Shown here piece by piece: positions 46,269 to 54,740 of a stretch of 64,000 nucleotides of DNA (its first letter is position 1; each line of letters begins with the position of its first letter). Location of the stretch: the NCBI GenBank assembly GCA_963850195.1, contig CAWKKD010000005.1:2946978-3010977 (forward strand), written 5' to 3'. The stretch is from Actinoallomurus sp963850195 (lineage in GTDB: Bacteria > Actinomycetota > Actinomycetes > Streptosporangiales > Streptosporangiaceae). A program made the position numbers and the translations under genes. A model generated the notes under the pieces. That model searched no databases. It was given only the letters and a program-made list of their open reading frames with translations, and was not told where the DNA came from.

Positions 46269-46314
46269 GGTTGACGCCGTCAACCTGGACCTCTAGGTTG
46301 ACACTGTCAACCTA
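46269..46314. promoter_or_regulatory. Paired TetR operators between tetR and SDR
   Basis: Site A GGTTGACGCCGTCAACC (46269-46285) has 7-bp arms. Site B (46294-46314) has 9-bp arms TAGGTTGAC/GTCAACCTA around ACT. The shared core is GGTTGAC-N3-GTCAACC; centres are 27 bp apart. Confidence 0.8.
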
Positions 46315-46328
46315 CCGAGGAGAACACC

Positions 46329-47090
46329 ATGCGACTCACCGACCAGGTGATCCTCGTCACCGGCGCGTCCAGCGGGATCGGTGCCGCCGCCGTACGCCGC
46401 TTCGCCGCGGAGGGCGCGATCACCATCGCGGCCGCGCGCCGCCTGGACCGCGTCTCCTTCCTGGCCGCCGAGCTGCGCGACAACGGGCACGACGCGCTGG
46501 CCGTACGCTGCGACGTCACCGACGAGGCATCCGTCGCGGCGGCGGTCGAGGAGACCGTCCGCGCGTACGGCCGGCTCGACGGCGCCTTCAACAACGCGGG
46601 CCGGGGCGGCACGCACCGGCGGCTCCACGAGGTGGACGCCACCGCCTTCGACGACGTCCTCGCCACCAACCTGCGCGGGCCGTTCCTGTGCATGAAGTAC
46701 GAGATCCCGGCGATGCTCGAGGGCGGAGGCGGCTCCATCGTCAACACCTCGTCGGTGGGCGGCCTGATCGGCGCCGCACGCAACGCCGACTACGCCGCGA
46801 GCAAGTTCGGCCTCGCCGGGCTCGTACGCTGCGCGGCGCTCGACTACGCGCGCGACGGGATACGCGTCAACGGCATCGCGCCCGGACCGACGCGCTCGGA
46901 GATGTTCGACCGCTGGATGCCCACCGACGAGGCACGTGCCGGGCTCGCGGACCACTTCCCGCTGAACGGCGTCGCCGACCCCGACGACATGGCGCGCGCC
47001 GCGGTGTTCCTGCTGTCCGAGGAGTCGCGCTGGACGACCGGCACGATCCTCGCGTGCGAGAACGGCGCCGCCGCGGGCGCGTTCGGCTGA
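46329..47090 (+). CDS. Short-chain dehydrogenase/reductase, TetR-controlled
   Basis: A 253-residue classical SDR: TGASSGIG cofactor loop, NNAG, NTSSVGG with the catalytic serine, and YAASK. C-terminal GAAAGAFG. It reduces or oxidises an unknown carbonyl compound. GAGGAGA precedes the ATG. Expression is probably induced when the divergent TetR releases its operators. Four bases separate its stop from the convergent AtuA-like gene. Confidence 0.9.
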   Translation: MRLTDQVILVTGASSGIGAAAVRRFAAEGAITIAAARRLDRVSFLAAELRDNGHDALAVRCDVTDEASVAAAVEETVRAYGRLDGAFNNAGRGGTHRRLHEVDATAFDDVLATNLRGPFLCMKYEIPAMLEGGGGSIVNTSSVGGLIGAARNADYAASKFGLAGLVRCAALDYARDGIRVNGIAPGPTRSEMFDRWMPTDEARAGLADHFPLNGVADPDDMARAAVFLLSEESRWTTGTILACENGAAAGAFG

Positions 47091-47094
47091 GCCG

Positions 47095-48858
47095 TTACCC
47101 GCCCGAGGGCAGCAGGCGTACGGGAAGTGGCACGTGGCGGGCGCGCAGCCACTCGCCGAGCGCCTTGGCCTGCGTGTCGTAGCGGCGCGCCTCGGTGGCG
47201 CCGCCGTCGAGCAGACCGTGGACGACGAAGTTGACCGCGCGGAGGTTCGGCAGCTCGAAGCGCTCGACGCCGAGCCCGGCGGTCTCGGGCAGCAGCTCCC
47301 GCAGCCGGTCGGTCGTCAGCGTCGCGGCGAGCCACGGCCACGCCTCCGGGTCGCTCACCCACACGCCGACGTTGGCGTTGCCGCCCTTGTCGCCGGAGCG
47401 CGCGTGCACGAGGCGGCCGAGCGGACCGTCGACGACGGGTTCGTCCGCCGGTGGCGGCGGGCTCGGCTCGGCGGCGGCCAGGACCCGCGCGGGGCCGGTG
47501 ACCGGCGGCGGCACGACCTCACGGCGAGTGTCGTGGTGGACCACCGTGTGGTCGAGGATCGCCTGCGGGATGAGGGTCGGCCAGTACGCGCCGTACGGTC
47601 CGCCCTTGCCGGGCGCGCCGATGCCGTAGATGCCCGGAAAGCTGGACAGCGCCAGCTCGACGCACAGCGAGGAGAACGGCCGCCCGGCGCTGTCGCGGTC
47701 GCCGTCCACCGAGATGTGCAGCAGGCTCGAGCCCGCCATCTGCTCGGCCGGGTCGTCGGCGGGCACGCCGATGCGGGTGAAGCGCAGGTCCGCGATCCCG
47801 GTCGCGTCGGCGAGCCGCTCGCGTACGGCCTTCTCCACGAGGGCGGCCTTGGCGTCGACGTCCAGGCCGGTGAGCACGAACGTCGCGCTGTTGCGCCAGC
47901 CACCGAGCCCGGTGACGGCGACCTTGGTGGTGGGCGGCGGCGGGGACCCCACGACGCCGCTGATCCGTACGCGGTCGGGGCCTGCCGGTTCGAGCCGTGC
48001 GGTGTCGAGATGGGCGATCACATCGGGGTTCAGGTACGCCGGGTCGCCGATCTCGTACAGGAGCTGCGCGGTGACCGTGTCGACGGTGACCGCGCCGCCG
48101 GTGCCCTCGTGCTTGGTGATCACGCTGCTGCCGTCGCGGTCGACCTCCGCGATCGGGAAGCCGGGCCGCGACAGGTCGCCGATCTCGAGGAAGCCGGAGA
48201 AGTTGCCGCCGGTGGCCTGGGCACCGCACTCGATGACGTGCCCGGCCGCGACCGCGCCCGCGAGGGCGTCGTGGTCGGCCTGGGTCCAGCCCCACCACCA
48301 CGCGGCGGCGCCGGTCACGAGCGAGGCGTCGGCCACCCGGCCGGTGATGACGATGTCGGCGCCGGCGGCGAGCGCGGCCTGGATGCCGAACCCGCCGAGG
48401 TAGGCGTTGGCGGTGAGCGGGTCGCGGGCCCAGCTCACGAACGGCTCACCGGTGTCGAGGTGCGGCAGCGGGTCCCCGTCGGCCAGCAGCTCCGGGATCA
48501 GGGACACGACGTCGTCGCCCTCGACGTGGGCGACCTTGAGGTCGAGCCCCTCCGCGGCGAGCAGCCGGCGGGTCTCCTCGGCGAGGCCCGCGGGCGCCAG
48601 GCCGCCGGCGTTCACGACGACCTTGATGCGCCGCTCGGCGATGGCCGCCGCGACCGGCGCGAACTGGCGCAGGAACGTCGTCGCGTACCCGGCCGCCGGA
48701 TCCTTGAGCCGGTTCTTGGCCAGCACCAGCATGGTGACCTCGGCCAGATAGTCGCCGGTGACCACGTCGACCTGGCCGCCTTCGACGACCTCGGCGAGCG
48801 CGGACATCCGGTCGCCGTAGAACCCTGAACAGTTGGCGATTCGCACCGGCCGATCCAT
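47095..48858 (-). CDS. AtuA-like protein (DUF1446, acyclic terpene utilisation family)
   Basis: A 587-residue protein. The large N-terminal DUF1446 domain begins VRIANCSGFYGDRMSALAEVVEGG, with GDYLAEVTMLVLAK and GRVADASLV. A C-terminal ferredoxin-fold-like domain follows (LGRLVHARSGDKGGNANVGVW). In Pseudomonas AtuA participates in citronellol/geraniol catabolism; here no other atu genes are adjacent, so the pathway is uncertain. TACCTT six bases before the ATG suggests a leaderless mRNA. Confidence 0.88.
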   Translation of the reverse strand: MDRPVRIANCSGFYGDRMSALAEVVEGGQVDVVTGDYLAEVTMLVLAKNRLKDPAAGYATTFLRQFAPVAAAIAERRIKVVVNAGGLAPAGLAEETRRLLAAEGLDLKVAHVEGDDVVSLIPELLADGDPLPHLDTGEPFVSWARDPLTANAYLGGFGIQAALAAGADIVITGRVADASLVTGAAAWWWGWTQADHDALAGAVAAGHVIECGAQATGGNFSGFLEIGDLSRPGFPIAEVDRDGSSVITKHEGTGGAVTVDTVTAQLLYEIGDPAYLNPDVIAHLDTARLEPAGPDRVRISGVVGSPPPPTTKVAVTGLGGWRNSATFVLTGLDVDAKAALVEKAVRERLADATGIADLRFTRIGVPADDPAEQMAGSSLLHISVDGDRDSAGRPFSSLCVELALSSFPGIYGIGAPGKGGPYGAYWPTLIPQAILDHTVVHHDTRREVVPPPVTGPARVLAAAEPSPPPPADEPVVDGPLGRLVHARSGDKGGNANVGVWVSDPEAWPWLAATLTTDRLRELLPETAGLGVERFELPNLRAVNFVVHGLLDGGATEARRYDTQAKALGEWLRARHVPLPVRLLPSGG

Positions 48859-48884
48859 GACGCGAAGGTACCCCACGGCCCTCA

Positions 48885-48914
48885 TTGATCAGCGAGCCGC
48901 CCTCGCGGCAGGAT
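48885..48914 (+). promoter_or_regulatory. Promoter of Ser/Thr kinase gene
   Basis: TTGATC (48885-48890), 18-base spacer, CAGGAT (48909-48914), seven bases to ATG 48922. The -35 overlaps TGATCA (48886-48891), which can also serve the divergent AtuA-like gene. Confidence 0.5.
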
Positions 48915-48921
48915 GTCCGGC

Positions 48922-50101
48922 ATGGCCGAGTCGGCGGCGTTCGAGCCCGGGCGGGTGTTCGCGGGGCATCGCATCGTGCGGCGGATCGCCCGCGGCGGCA
49001 TGGGCATCGTCTACGAGGCGGTCGACGAGCGGCTGCGGCGCAACGTGGCGCTCAAGGTGATCACGTCCGGCTCCGAGGAGTTCCGCGCCCGTTTCGTACG
49101 CGAGGCACGGCTGCTGGCCGAGTTCGACCATCCGCACGTACTACCGATCTTCCACGCGGGTGAGGAAGAGGGCCTGCCGTACCTGACGATGCGGCTCGCG
49201 GAGGGCGGCAACCTGCGCGGCCTGATCGACCGCTCGCCCCGGCCGCTCCCCGGCCACGCGCTCCGCCTGCTCGCCAGCTCGCCAGCTCGCCAGCTCGCCG
49301 ACGCATTGGACGCCCTGCACCGCCGCGGCGTCGTCCACCTGGACGTGAAGCCGGAGAACGTCCTGCTCGAGGGGCCGGGCGGCGACGAACGCGTGTGGCT
49401 CGCCGACCTCGGACTGGCCGTACGCGCGGACGCGGCCGTACCGCCCGGCGACGGCACGATCGACTACATGGCACCCGAGCAGCGGCGCGGCGACGTCTCG
49501 GCCGGCCCACCCGCCGACGTGTACGCGTTCGGGCTGGTGCTGTACGAGGCGCTCACCGGCGGTACGCCGCCGGGCCCGGGCGCGCCGCTCACCTGCGACG
49601 CGGGGCTGCGGCCGGTGTTCGAACGCTGCCTGGCCCTCGCACCGGCCGACCGCCCTCGGACGGCGGGCGCGGTCCTCGAGGACGCGCGCGCGGCGTTGGG
49701 CTCGCCGTCGTCTTCGGCGTCTTCGGCTGGACGGCGAGAGTCTCGCGGGTTCGTCGCTGCTGTCCGTCGCTCAGGCCGCTCCGGCCGGGCGGTCGTTCCG
49801 GCCGCTGGTGGCGGCTGCGGTCCTCGTCGCCGGCGCCGCCGCCGTGACGTGGGCGCTCTTGCCCGGCGAGCGCGGTACGCCGCCCGCCGACCGTACGCTG
49901 CTGGTCTGCGCGAAACACCTGACCGTACGCCGCGACCCGCTGACCGAGACGCGTACGAAGGTGCTGGCGACGCTCGCGCCGGGCGACAGGTTCGTCGTCG
50001 AGGGGTCCAAGGGCCAGGGCTGGGTGTACGGGCACTCGACGGGGTCGGCCACCGTGACCGGTTGGGCGCTGCACCAGTGGTTGCGGCCGACCTGTTCCTA
50101 G
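48922..50101 (+). CDS. Membrane Ser/Thr protein kinase, reading frame shifted before the TM/C-terminal part
   Basis: Residues 1-260 form a Hanks-type kinase: GGMGIVYEA glycine loop, VALKVI lysine, VVHLDVKPENVLL catalytic loop (HLD instead of HRD), ADLGL, YMAPEQ. After DARAALG (about 49701) this frame turns into Arg-rich nonsense and would run to 50610 across the next gene. The +1 frame supplies a natural tail: a membrane helix (VAAAVLVAGAAAVTWALL) and a Cys-containing SH3-like domain ending ALHQWLRPTCS at 50101. So the gene carries a frame shift between about 49700 and 49790 (mutation, error or programmed). An 8-bp tandem repeat lies in the kinase part at 49269-49300. Confidence 0.7.
49269..49300 (+). 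repeat. 8-bp tandem repeat (GCTCGCCA x4) inside kinase gene
   Basis: Units at 49269-49276, 49277-49284, 49285-49292 and 49293-49300; the last differs at one base. They encode the inserted residues LLASSPARQLAD between kinase subdomains V and VI. As the unit is not a multiple of three, any copy-number change would knock the gene out of frame. Confidence 0.9.
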
Positions 50102-50106
50102 CCTCG

Positions 50107-50589
50107 TCAGAGGAGCCGGATCGCGGAGGGTACGGCCTGGAGGCAGTCCGCGAGCAGGGCGTCGAGCCCCCTCGGATCGTCGGCGATCCGGCCCGCCGTA
50201 CGCGCGACGTCGACCAGCTCGGGCGTACCGCGCCTGCCGTCCGCCGCCAGCGTCGCCTGGGTCTGCCCGACATCGCGAAGCGCGCGCTCGAGCACCTCGC
50301 GGCGCGGCGCCTCCTCGAGCAGGATCGTGACCAGGCGGAACAGCCGGCGTACGGCCTGGCGAACGGCCCTCGGCTCGGGAACCTCCGCCTTCACGCCGTC
50401 CGCCAGCCGTGCCATGATCCAGGGCTCGATCGTGTCGGCGATCCACAGCGGCCCCGACGCGAGCTCCTCATCGGGAAACGGCATGCCGTGGCTGGACCTG
50501 CGCCGCCACACCGTGACGAGCTGGCGGTCGATGCCCAGCGCCTCGGCGATCTCGGCGATCCCGTAGAAGCGACGGCGGTTCTTGTCCAT
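50107..50589 (-). CDS. HTH DNA-binding protein (MerR/AlpA-like N-terminus)
   Basis: A 160-residue protein. The N-terminal winged/AlpA-like HTH is GIAEIAEALGIDRQLVTVWRRR, followed by MPFPDEELASGPLW-ADTIEPWI, a form common in phage or plasmid-type excisionase-like regulators. The C-terminal helical region is unrecognised. ATG 50589; the frame to 50649 adds unlikely residues. It lies divergent from a secreted-protein gene, with five GATGAC half-sites in between that it probably binds. Confidence 0.75.
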   Translation of the reverse strand: MDKNRRRFYGIAEIAEALGIDRQLVTVWRRRSSHGMPFPDEELASGPLWIADTIEPWIMARLADGVKAEVPEPRAVRQAVRRLFRLVTILLEEAPRREVLERALRDVGQTQATLAADGRRGTPELVDVARTAGRIADDPRGLDALLADCLQAVPSAIRLL

Positions 50590-50605
50590 GGTGAATGTTA
50601 CCCAA

Positions 50606-50670
50606 GATGACACCGTTGACGCTTGTGATGACGGCTGGCAGCGTGTCATCTCAGATGACGCGATGTCATC
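50606..50670. promoter_or_regulatory. Cluster of five GATGAC/GTCATC half-sites
   Basis: GATGAC at 50606-50611, 50627-50632 and 50654-50659; GTCATC at 50645-50650 and 50665-50670. The middle pair forms GTCATC-TCA-GATGAC and the right pair GATGAC-N5-GTCATC. All lie in the 128-bp divergent intergenic region. Confidence 0.7.
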
Positions 50671-50717
50671 CCAGCGGGCATCACCCTCTGGGTTCCCCTT
50701 TTGTAAGGAGTGACGAC

Positions 50718-51347
50718 ATGCTGCGCACGCTCGCCACGGTCGGCACGGTCGGGATCGCCGCGGCCGGGCTGCTCGCCGGCCTCCCCTCGATGGCCTCGGC
50801 GGCCACCCACTACACGCACTCGACCACGCTCAAGCAGGACTGCCCGATCCACCAGGCGTTCCCGAAGAGCGGCGTGCCGGACCGTACCTGGGCCAAGTCC
50901 TCCAAGGGCACGGCGAACAAGGTCGGCGTCCGCTACACGTACAAGGGCTACGCGCTCGTCCTCGACTACGCCAAGTCCAAGGACCCGAGCTGGGGCTTCA
51001 TCGCCCAGTCCTGCCTCACCAACCCGCACGCCCTCAGCGGCGGCGACCACGGCTCCAACCTCCCCGACCTGCGCGCCATCGGCGGCGGCGGCCAGGTCGA
51101 GACCGTCCCGACGAGCGCCGCACACTCCGGCAAGTCGGCGAAGGCCACCATCCACCTGGGCTCCAACGCCTCGGTCCGCAGCAACGCCCGCTCGTTCGTG
51201 ATCGGCAACCTGAACAAGGGCGACTCGTTCCAGATCACGACCGCCCACTGCGGCCACCACTCCGCCGCCACCTGGATCCTCGGCTACGCCCCCAACGCCG
51301 GCCGCTGGGGCTACGTGGAAGCCATGCACCTCCCCGCCTGCACCTGA
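50718..51347 (+). CDS. Secreted SH3-like hypothetical protein
   Basis: A 209-residue exported protein. A signal peptide (VGTVGIAAAGLLAGLPSMASAA) is followed by a novel middle region and a C-terminal domain with SVRSNARSFVIGNLNKGDSFQ and WGYVEAMHLPAC, resembling bacterial SH3 domains. Four cysteines (in QDCPI, QSCLT, AHCGH and PACT) could form disulfides. TAAGGAG precedes ATG 50718. The layout of the C-terminal domain resembles the tail of the neighbouring kinase. Confidence 0.75.
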   Translation: MLRTLATVGTVGIAAAGLLAGLPSMASAATHYTHSTTLKQDCPIHQAFPKSGVPDRTWAKSSKGTANKVGVRYTYKGYALVLDYAKSKDPSWGFIAQSCLTNPHALSGGDHGSNLPDLRAIGGGGQVETVPTSAAHSGKSAKATIHLGSNASVRSNARSFVIGNLNKGDSFQITTAHCGHHSAATWILGYAPNAGRWGYVEAMHLPACT

Positions 51348-51359
51348 CCCCGCCACGAT

Positions 51360-51392
51360 GGGCGCCCCGGGCCCGGTCGGCCTGGGGCGCCC
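51360..51392. terminator. Hairpin terminator after secreted-protein gene
   Basis: 9-bp perfect arms (51360-51368, 51384-51392) followed by TTTC. Confidence 0.7.
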
Positions 51393-51404
51393 TTTCACGT
51401 CCTC

Positions 51405-51435
51405 TTGACCTCAACCATGATTGAGGTCGCATGCT
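51405..51435 (+). promoter_or_regulatory. SoxR/MerR-type promoter upstream of NmrA-like gene
   Basis: TTGACC (51405-51410) and CATGCT (51430-51435) are separated by 19 bp, the long spacing of MerR-type promoters. The spacer holds CCTCAA-N6-TTGAGG (51409-51426), whose arms equal those of the SoxR box. Confidence 0.6.
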
Positions 51436-51466
51436 GGCTCGTGACCTACCGAGGGAGAGGGCTTAA

Positions 51467-52303
51467 ATGATCTTGGTCACCGGAGCCACCGGGAACGTCG
51501 GACGGCACGTGGTCGCGCGGCTGCTGGAGTCGGGCGCCGGCGTACGGGCGCTGACGCGTGATCCCGAGGCCGCGCGCCTGCCCGAGGGGGCGGAGGTCGT
51601 ACGGGGCGACCTGGCCGCGCCCGAGAGTCTCGGAGCGGCGCTGGACGGGGTCGACTCCGTGTTCCTCGTCTGGCCCACGCTCTCCGCCGACCACGCCGCG
51701 CCCGAGGTCGTCGAGGCGATCGCCGGGCGGCGGGTCGTCTACCTCTCCTCCCGCGGTGCGTCGGCCGAGGCCGGTCCCGGCACGATCCTCGGCTCGCACG
51801 CCCTCCTCGAGGGCCTGATCGAGGGCTCCGGGGCGGAGTGGACGTTCCTGCGGCCGGGCGGATTCGCCGCCAACACCCTGCTCTGGGCGGACCAGATCCG
51901 GAACACCGGCGTCGTCCGCTGGTTCCACGGCGCGGCGGGCCGCTCCCTCATCCACGAGCGCGACATCGCCGCCGTTGGCGTTCTCGCGCTGACCGGCGAC
52001 GGGCACACCGGGGCGACGTACGAGCTGACCGGGCCCGAGGCGCTCACCCAGACCGAGCAGGTCGCCGCGATCGGCGCGGCGATCGGCCGTACGCTGCGCT
52101 GGGAGGAGCTACCCCCGGAGACCGCCCGGCGGCAGATGGTCGACCAGGGCATGCCACCGGAGTTCACCGGCCAGATCCTCGACGCGCACGCCCGCATGGT
52201 CGAGAACCCCGAAACGGTCACGCCCACGGTCGAGAAGCTGACCGGCGCCCCGCCGACGACGTACGCCGAATGGGCCGCCGACCACGCCTCCGACTTCCGT
52301 TAG
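51467..52303 (+). CDS. NmrA-like NAD(P)-binding reductase
   Basis: A 278-residue atypical SDR. The N-terminal dinucleotide motif is TGATGNVGRHV, with no YxxxK catalytic pair in the usual place, and the C-terminal part is of NmrA/quinone-oxidoreductase-2 type (TYELTGPEALTQTEQVAAIG). It probably senses or reduces redox-active compounds; the SoxR-like promoter supports a role in response to quinone-type redox cyclers. GAGGGAGAGG precedes ATG 51467. Ends overlap the convergent deacetylase by 4 bases. Confidence 0.87.
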   Translation: MILVTGATGNVGRHVVARLLESGAGVRALTRDPEAARLPEGAEVVRGDLAAPESLGAALDGVDSVFLVWPTLSADHAAPEVVEAIAGRRVVYLSSRGASAEAGPGTILGSHALLEGLIEGSGAEWTFLRPGGFAANTLLWADQIRNTGVVRWFHGAAGRSLIHERDIAAVGVLALTGDGHTGATYELTGPEALTQTEQVAAIGAAIGRTLRWEELPPETARRQMVDQGMPPEFTGQILDAHARMVENPETVTPTVEKLTGAPPTTYAEWAADHASDFR

Positions 52304-53094
52304 GGACCGGCCGGGGCGGGACCGGCGGTCGGGGAACCCAGGAACGGCGGGTACCGGTTGCCGGCGATGAGCTTGCCGCCGTACAGGTCCGAAACCGTCA
52401 CGAACGAGTACCCCTGCGCGGCGAGCGCCTTCAGCACGGCCGGGATCGCGGCGACCGTCGTCGGCCGTACGTCGTGCATCAAGATGATGTGTCCGGGTTT
52501 CGCGCTCTTCAGGACCCGCTTCTTGATGAGTTCCGTGTTGTGGTCCCGCCAGTCGTCGGTGTCGACCGTCCACAGGATCTGCGCGAGGCCGAGCTGCCTG
52601 GTGATCGCGTCCTGCTGCTTGTCCGTCGCACCGTACGTCGGGCGGAACACCACCGGGTTCTTCCCGGTCACCTGCCGGATCGCGTCCTGGGTACGGGAGA
52701 TCTCCTCCTGCGCCTTCGCCTCGGGCGCCCCTTCGAGCTTCATGTGCGTGAACGTGTGGTTGCCCACCTCATGACCTTCGGCCAGCTCGCGCTTGAGCAG
52801 GTCAGCGTTGTCGGCCACCTGCGTACCGAGGATGAAGAACGTCGCGTGCGCCTTGCCCGCCTTCAGGATGTCCAGGAGCTTCGCGGTGCCCGGCACCGGC
52901 CCGTCGTCGAACGTCAGCGCGATGCACTTGTGCAGATGACAGTCGACCTTCGGCACCTCGGGCGCCACCGCCGCCGGACGGTGCTTCAGCTTCGACGCCG
53001 TCTTCTTGTGATCCGATGACCCACACCCGGCGAACACGGACGTGACCGCCAACGCGACGCCCGCCGTTCCCACCACCCAACGCTTTCTTGCCAC
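52300..53094 (-). CDS. Polysaccharide deacetylase (NodB domain) lipoprotein
   Basis: A 264-residue exported protein. A signal with lipobox VFAGCGSS is followed by a short linker and a NodB domain: motif 1 LTFDDGP, motif 2 GNHTFTH, motif 3 near FRPTYGA, motif 4 TVDTDDW, motif 5 IILMHD. It removes acetyl groups from cell-wall or environmental glycans. GTG start with GGGGGACAGG upstream. Confidence 0.92.
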   Translation of the reverse strand: MARKRWVVGTAGVALAVTSVFAGCGSSDHKKTASKLKHRPAAVAPEVPKVDCHLHKCIALTFDDGPVPGTAKLLDILKAGKAHATFFILGTQVADNADLLKRELAEGHEVGNHTFTHMKLEGAPEAKAQEEISRTQDAIRQVTGKNPVVFRPTYGATDKQQDAITRQLGLAQILWTVDTDDWRDHNTELIKKRVLKSAKPGHIILMHDVRPTTVAAIPAVLKALAAQGYSFVTVSDLYGGKLIAGNRYPPFLGSPTAGPAPAGP

Positions 53095-53250
53095 CCTGTC
53101 CCCCCGGAGTCACGTGCGGCACGCTTGAGGAGCCGATATCGGCAGGCCCCTTTTGCCTGGTCACCTACCCACAACTCCGGCGGCGGACAGGGGGTGGGCC
53201 ACACGATGACGAGCCCTTGACCTCCCTGCGGTCTAGTAGCGTCGCCGCCC

Positions 53251-53616
53251 GTGAGCGACAACGTGTACACCGGCAACGCGACCCTGGACGCCGCCGGCGA
53301 CCGTGGCTGGCTACTCGGCCACTTCAAGCCCTCGGACGACGTACGGCACAGCGAGGACGTCGAGATCAAGTGGGGCGTGCATCCCGTCGGCGACCGGCGC
53401 GCGGAGTGGGTGACCGGCGAGAAGCGCACCGCCCTGCTCGTACTGATCAGTGGCCGGTTCCGCGTGGAGGTCCCCGGCCGCAGCGTGCTGCTGTCGCAAC
53501 AGGGCGACTACATCGTCTGGGGCGAGGGCGTCGACCACTCCTGGTACGCCGAGGAGGAGTCCATCGTCATGACGGTCCGCTGGCCCTCGATCCCGGGCTA
53601 CCGCGTACCGGAGTAG
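53251..53616 (+). CDS. Small cupin-like protein
   Basis: A 121-residue single-domain cupin (LLVLISGRFRVEVPGRSVLLSQQGDYIVWGEGVDHSWYAEEES). Relatives are sometimes mislabelled signal peptidase I; no Ser/Lys dyad or membrane segment is present. The ligand is unknown. The GTG start follows TAGCGT by eight bases, so it could be leaderless. Monocistronic. Confidence 0.8.
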   Translation: MSDNVYTGNATLDAAGDRGWLLGHFKPSDDVRHSEDVEIKWGVHPVGDRRAEWVTGEKRTALLVLISGRFRVEVPGRSVLLSQQGDYIVWGEGVDHSWYAEEESIVMTVRWPSIPGYRVPE

Positions 53617-53792
53617 CTGAAGTATGACCCCTGCGGACGGTGATGACGGCTTACGCTGAGCATGAACGAAGGGGAGTACCTCCACGCGGCGGTGTCGTCA
53701 ACACGGTCTTCACGACCCGGCTTGCCGGCTCTCGGATACCCGAGAGTGGGGGAGACCTTCGGAGCTGCTTCTGGCTGCCCGGAGGTTCGACC

Positions 53793-54005
53793 GTGCCCAA
53801 TACGTTGAGCGAGTTCCAGGAGATCGCGATACTCCCCGGCGTGGGTGCCGGCCTCGCCTTCCTGATCGTGCTCGCACTCGTCGCCGTCGTCGTCTTCCCC
53901 GCCGTCTGGTCGAAGGACGCCGAACGCCGTACCGCGGCGATGGCCGTTCTCCGTCTCCTGCTACGCCACTGGTCGCTGCGCCGCGCTCGACGGAGCCGAC
54001 GCTGA
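53793..54005 (+). CDS. Small single-pass membrane protein
   Basis: A 70-residue protein with one helix (GAGLAFLIVLALVAVVVFPAVW) and a basic C-terminal tail rich in Arg. GTG 53793 has GGAGGTTCGACC upstream, a good ribosome site; the longer frame to 53640 is not needed. Function unknown. Confidence 0.6.
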   Translation: MPNTLSEFQEIAILPGVGAGLAFLIVLALVAVVVFPAVWSKDAERRTAAMAVLRLLLRHWSLRRARRSRR

Positions 54006-54101
54006 CGAGACGAACGATGTCTCTGCTGAACACCGGATTTCGCGGTTTCGTCAGCATTCGTACGGTGACGTGGCGCGGTGGGGACTGCGACGCTGTTCGT
54101 C

Positions 54102-54740
54102 ATGGAAGGATCCACGCGCCACGACTCTGTTCGTCGAAGCTATGACACCGTCGCCGAGAAGTACGCGAGCGGTTTCCGCAAGGAGATCGCCTACAAGCCG
54201 CTCGACCGGGCGCTGCTCTCCTGCGTCGTTGAGCAGACCGAAGAGGGCGCGCCGATCGCGGACCTCGGGTGCGGCCCGGGGCACGTCTCGGCGTGGCTCG
54301 CCGACCTCGGCGCCAGGGCTGTCGGCATCGACCTGTCCGCGCGCATGGTCGACATCGGCCGCCGGGAGTATCCCGAGATCGAGTTCCGCGAGGGCGACCT
54401 GCTGTCGCTGCCGGCCGAGACGGGTGAGTTCGGGGCGGTCGTCGCGCTCTACTCGATCATCCATCTCCGGCCCGCGGAGCTGCGTGAGGCGTTCGAGGAG
54501 ATCAAACGGGTATTGCGGCCGTCCGGGCACGCCCTGTTCTCCTTTCATATCGGCTCCGAGGTGAAGCACCTGACCGAATGGCTGGGGCATGAGGTGGACG
54601 TCGACTTCCGCTTCTTCGAGCCGTCGGACATCGTCGAGTCCCTCGAGGGCGCGGGCTTCGAGGTCGAGGCGCGCCTGGAACGCAAGAACTACCCGGAGGA
54701 ACTCGCTACCCGCCGCGCGTACCTTCTGGCCCGGGCCTGA
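54102..54740 (+). CDS. Class I SAM-dependent methyltransferase
   Basis: A 212-residue enzyme. SAM motif I is ADLGCGPGHVSAWLADLGARAVGIDLS and the later motifs EGDLLSLPAETGEFGAVVALYSIIHL and VLRPSGHALFSFH are complete. The substrate is unknown. ATG 54102 is preferred by the usual N-terminus HDSVRRSYDTVAEKY; GTG 54078 is possible. Its TGA stop (54738-54740) is also the left copy of the 3-bp repeat flanking the adjacent MITE-like element. Confidence 0.88.
   Translation: MEGSTRHDSVRRSYDTVAEKYASGFRKEIAYKPLDRALLSCVVEQTEEGAPIADLGCGPGHVSAWLADLGARAVGIDLSARMVDIGRREYPEIEFREGDLLSLPAETGEFGAVVALYSIIHLRPAELREAFEEIKRVLRPSGHALFSFHIGSEVKHLTEWLGHEVDVDFRFFEPSDIVESLEGAGFEVEARLERKNYPEELATRRAYLLARA

Noticed and set aside
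48922..50610. Kinase as one 560-residue protein ending at 50610
   Set aside because: After about residue 260 the frame is Arg/Gly-rich without hydrophobic segments and runs antisense through the HTH gene, whereas the +1 frame gives a sensible TM and SH3-like tail.
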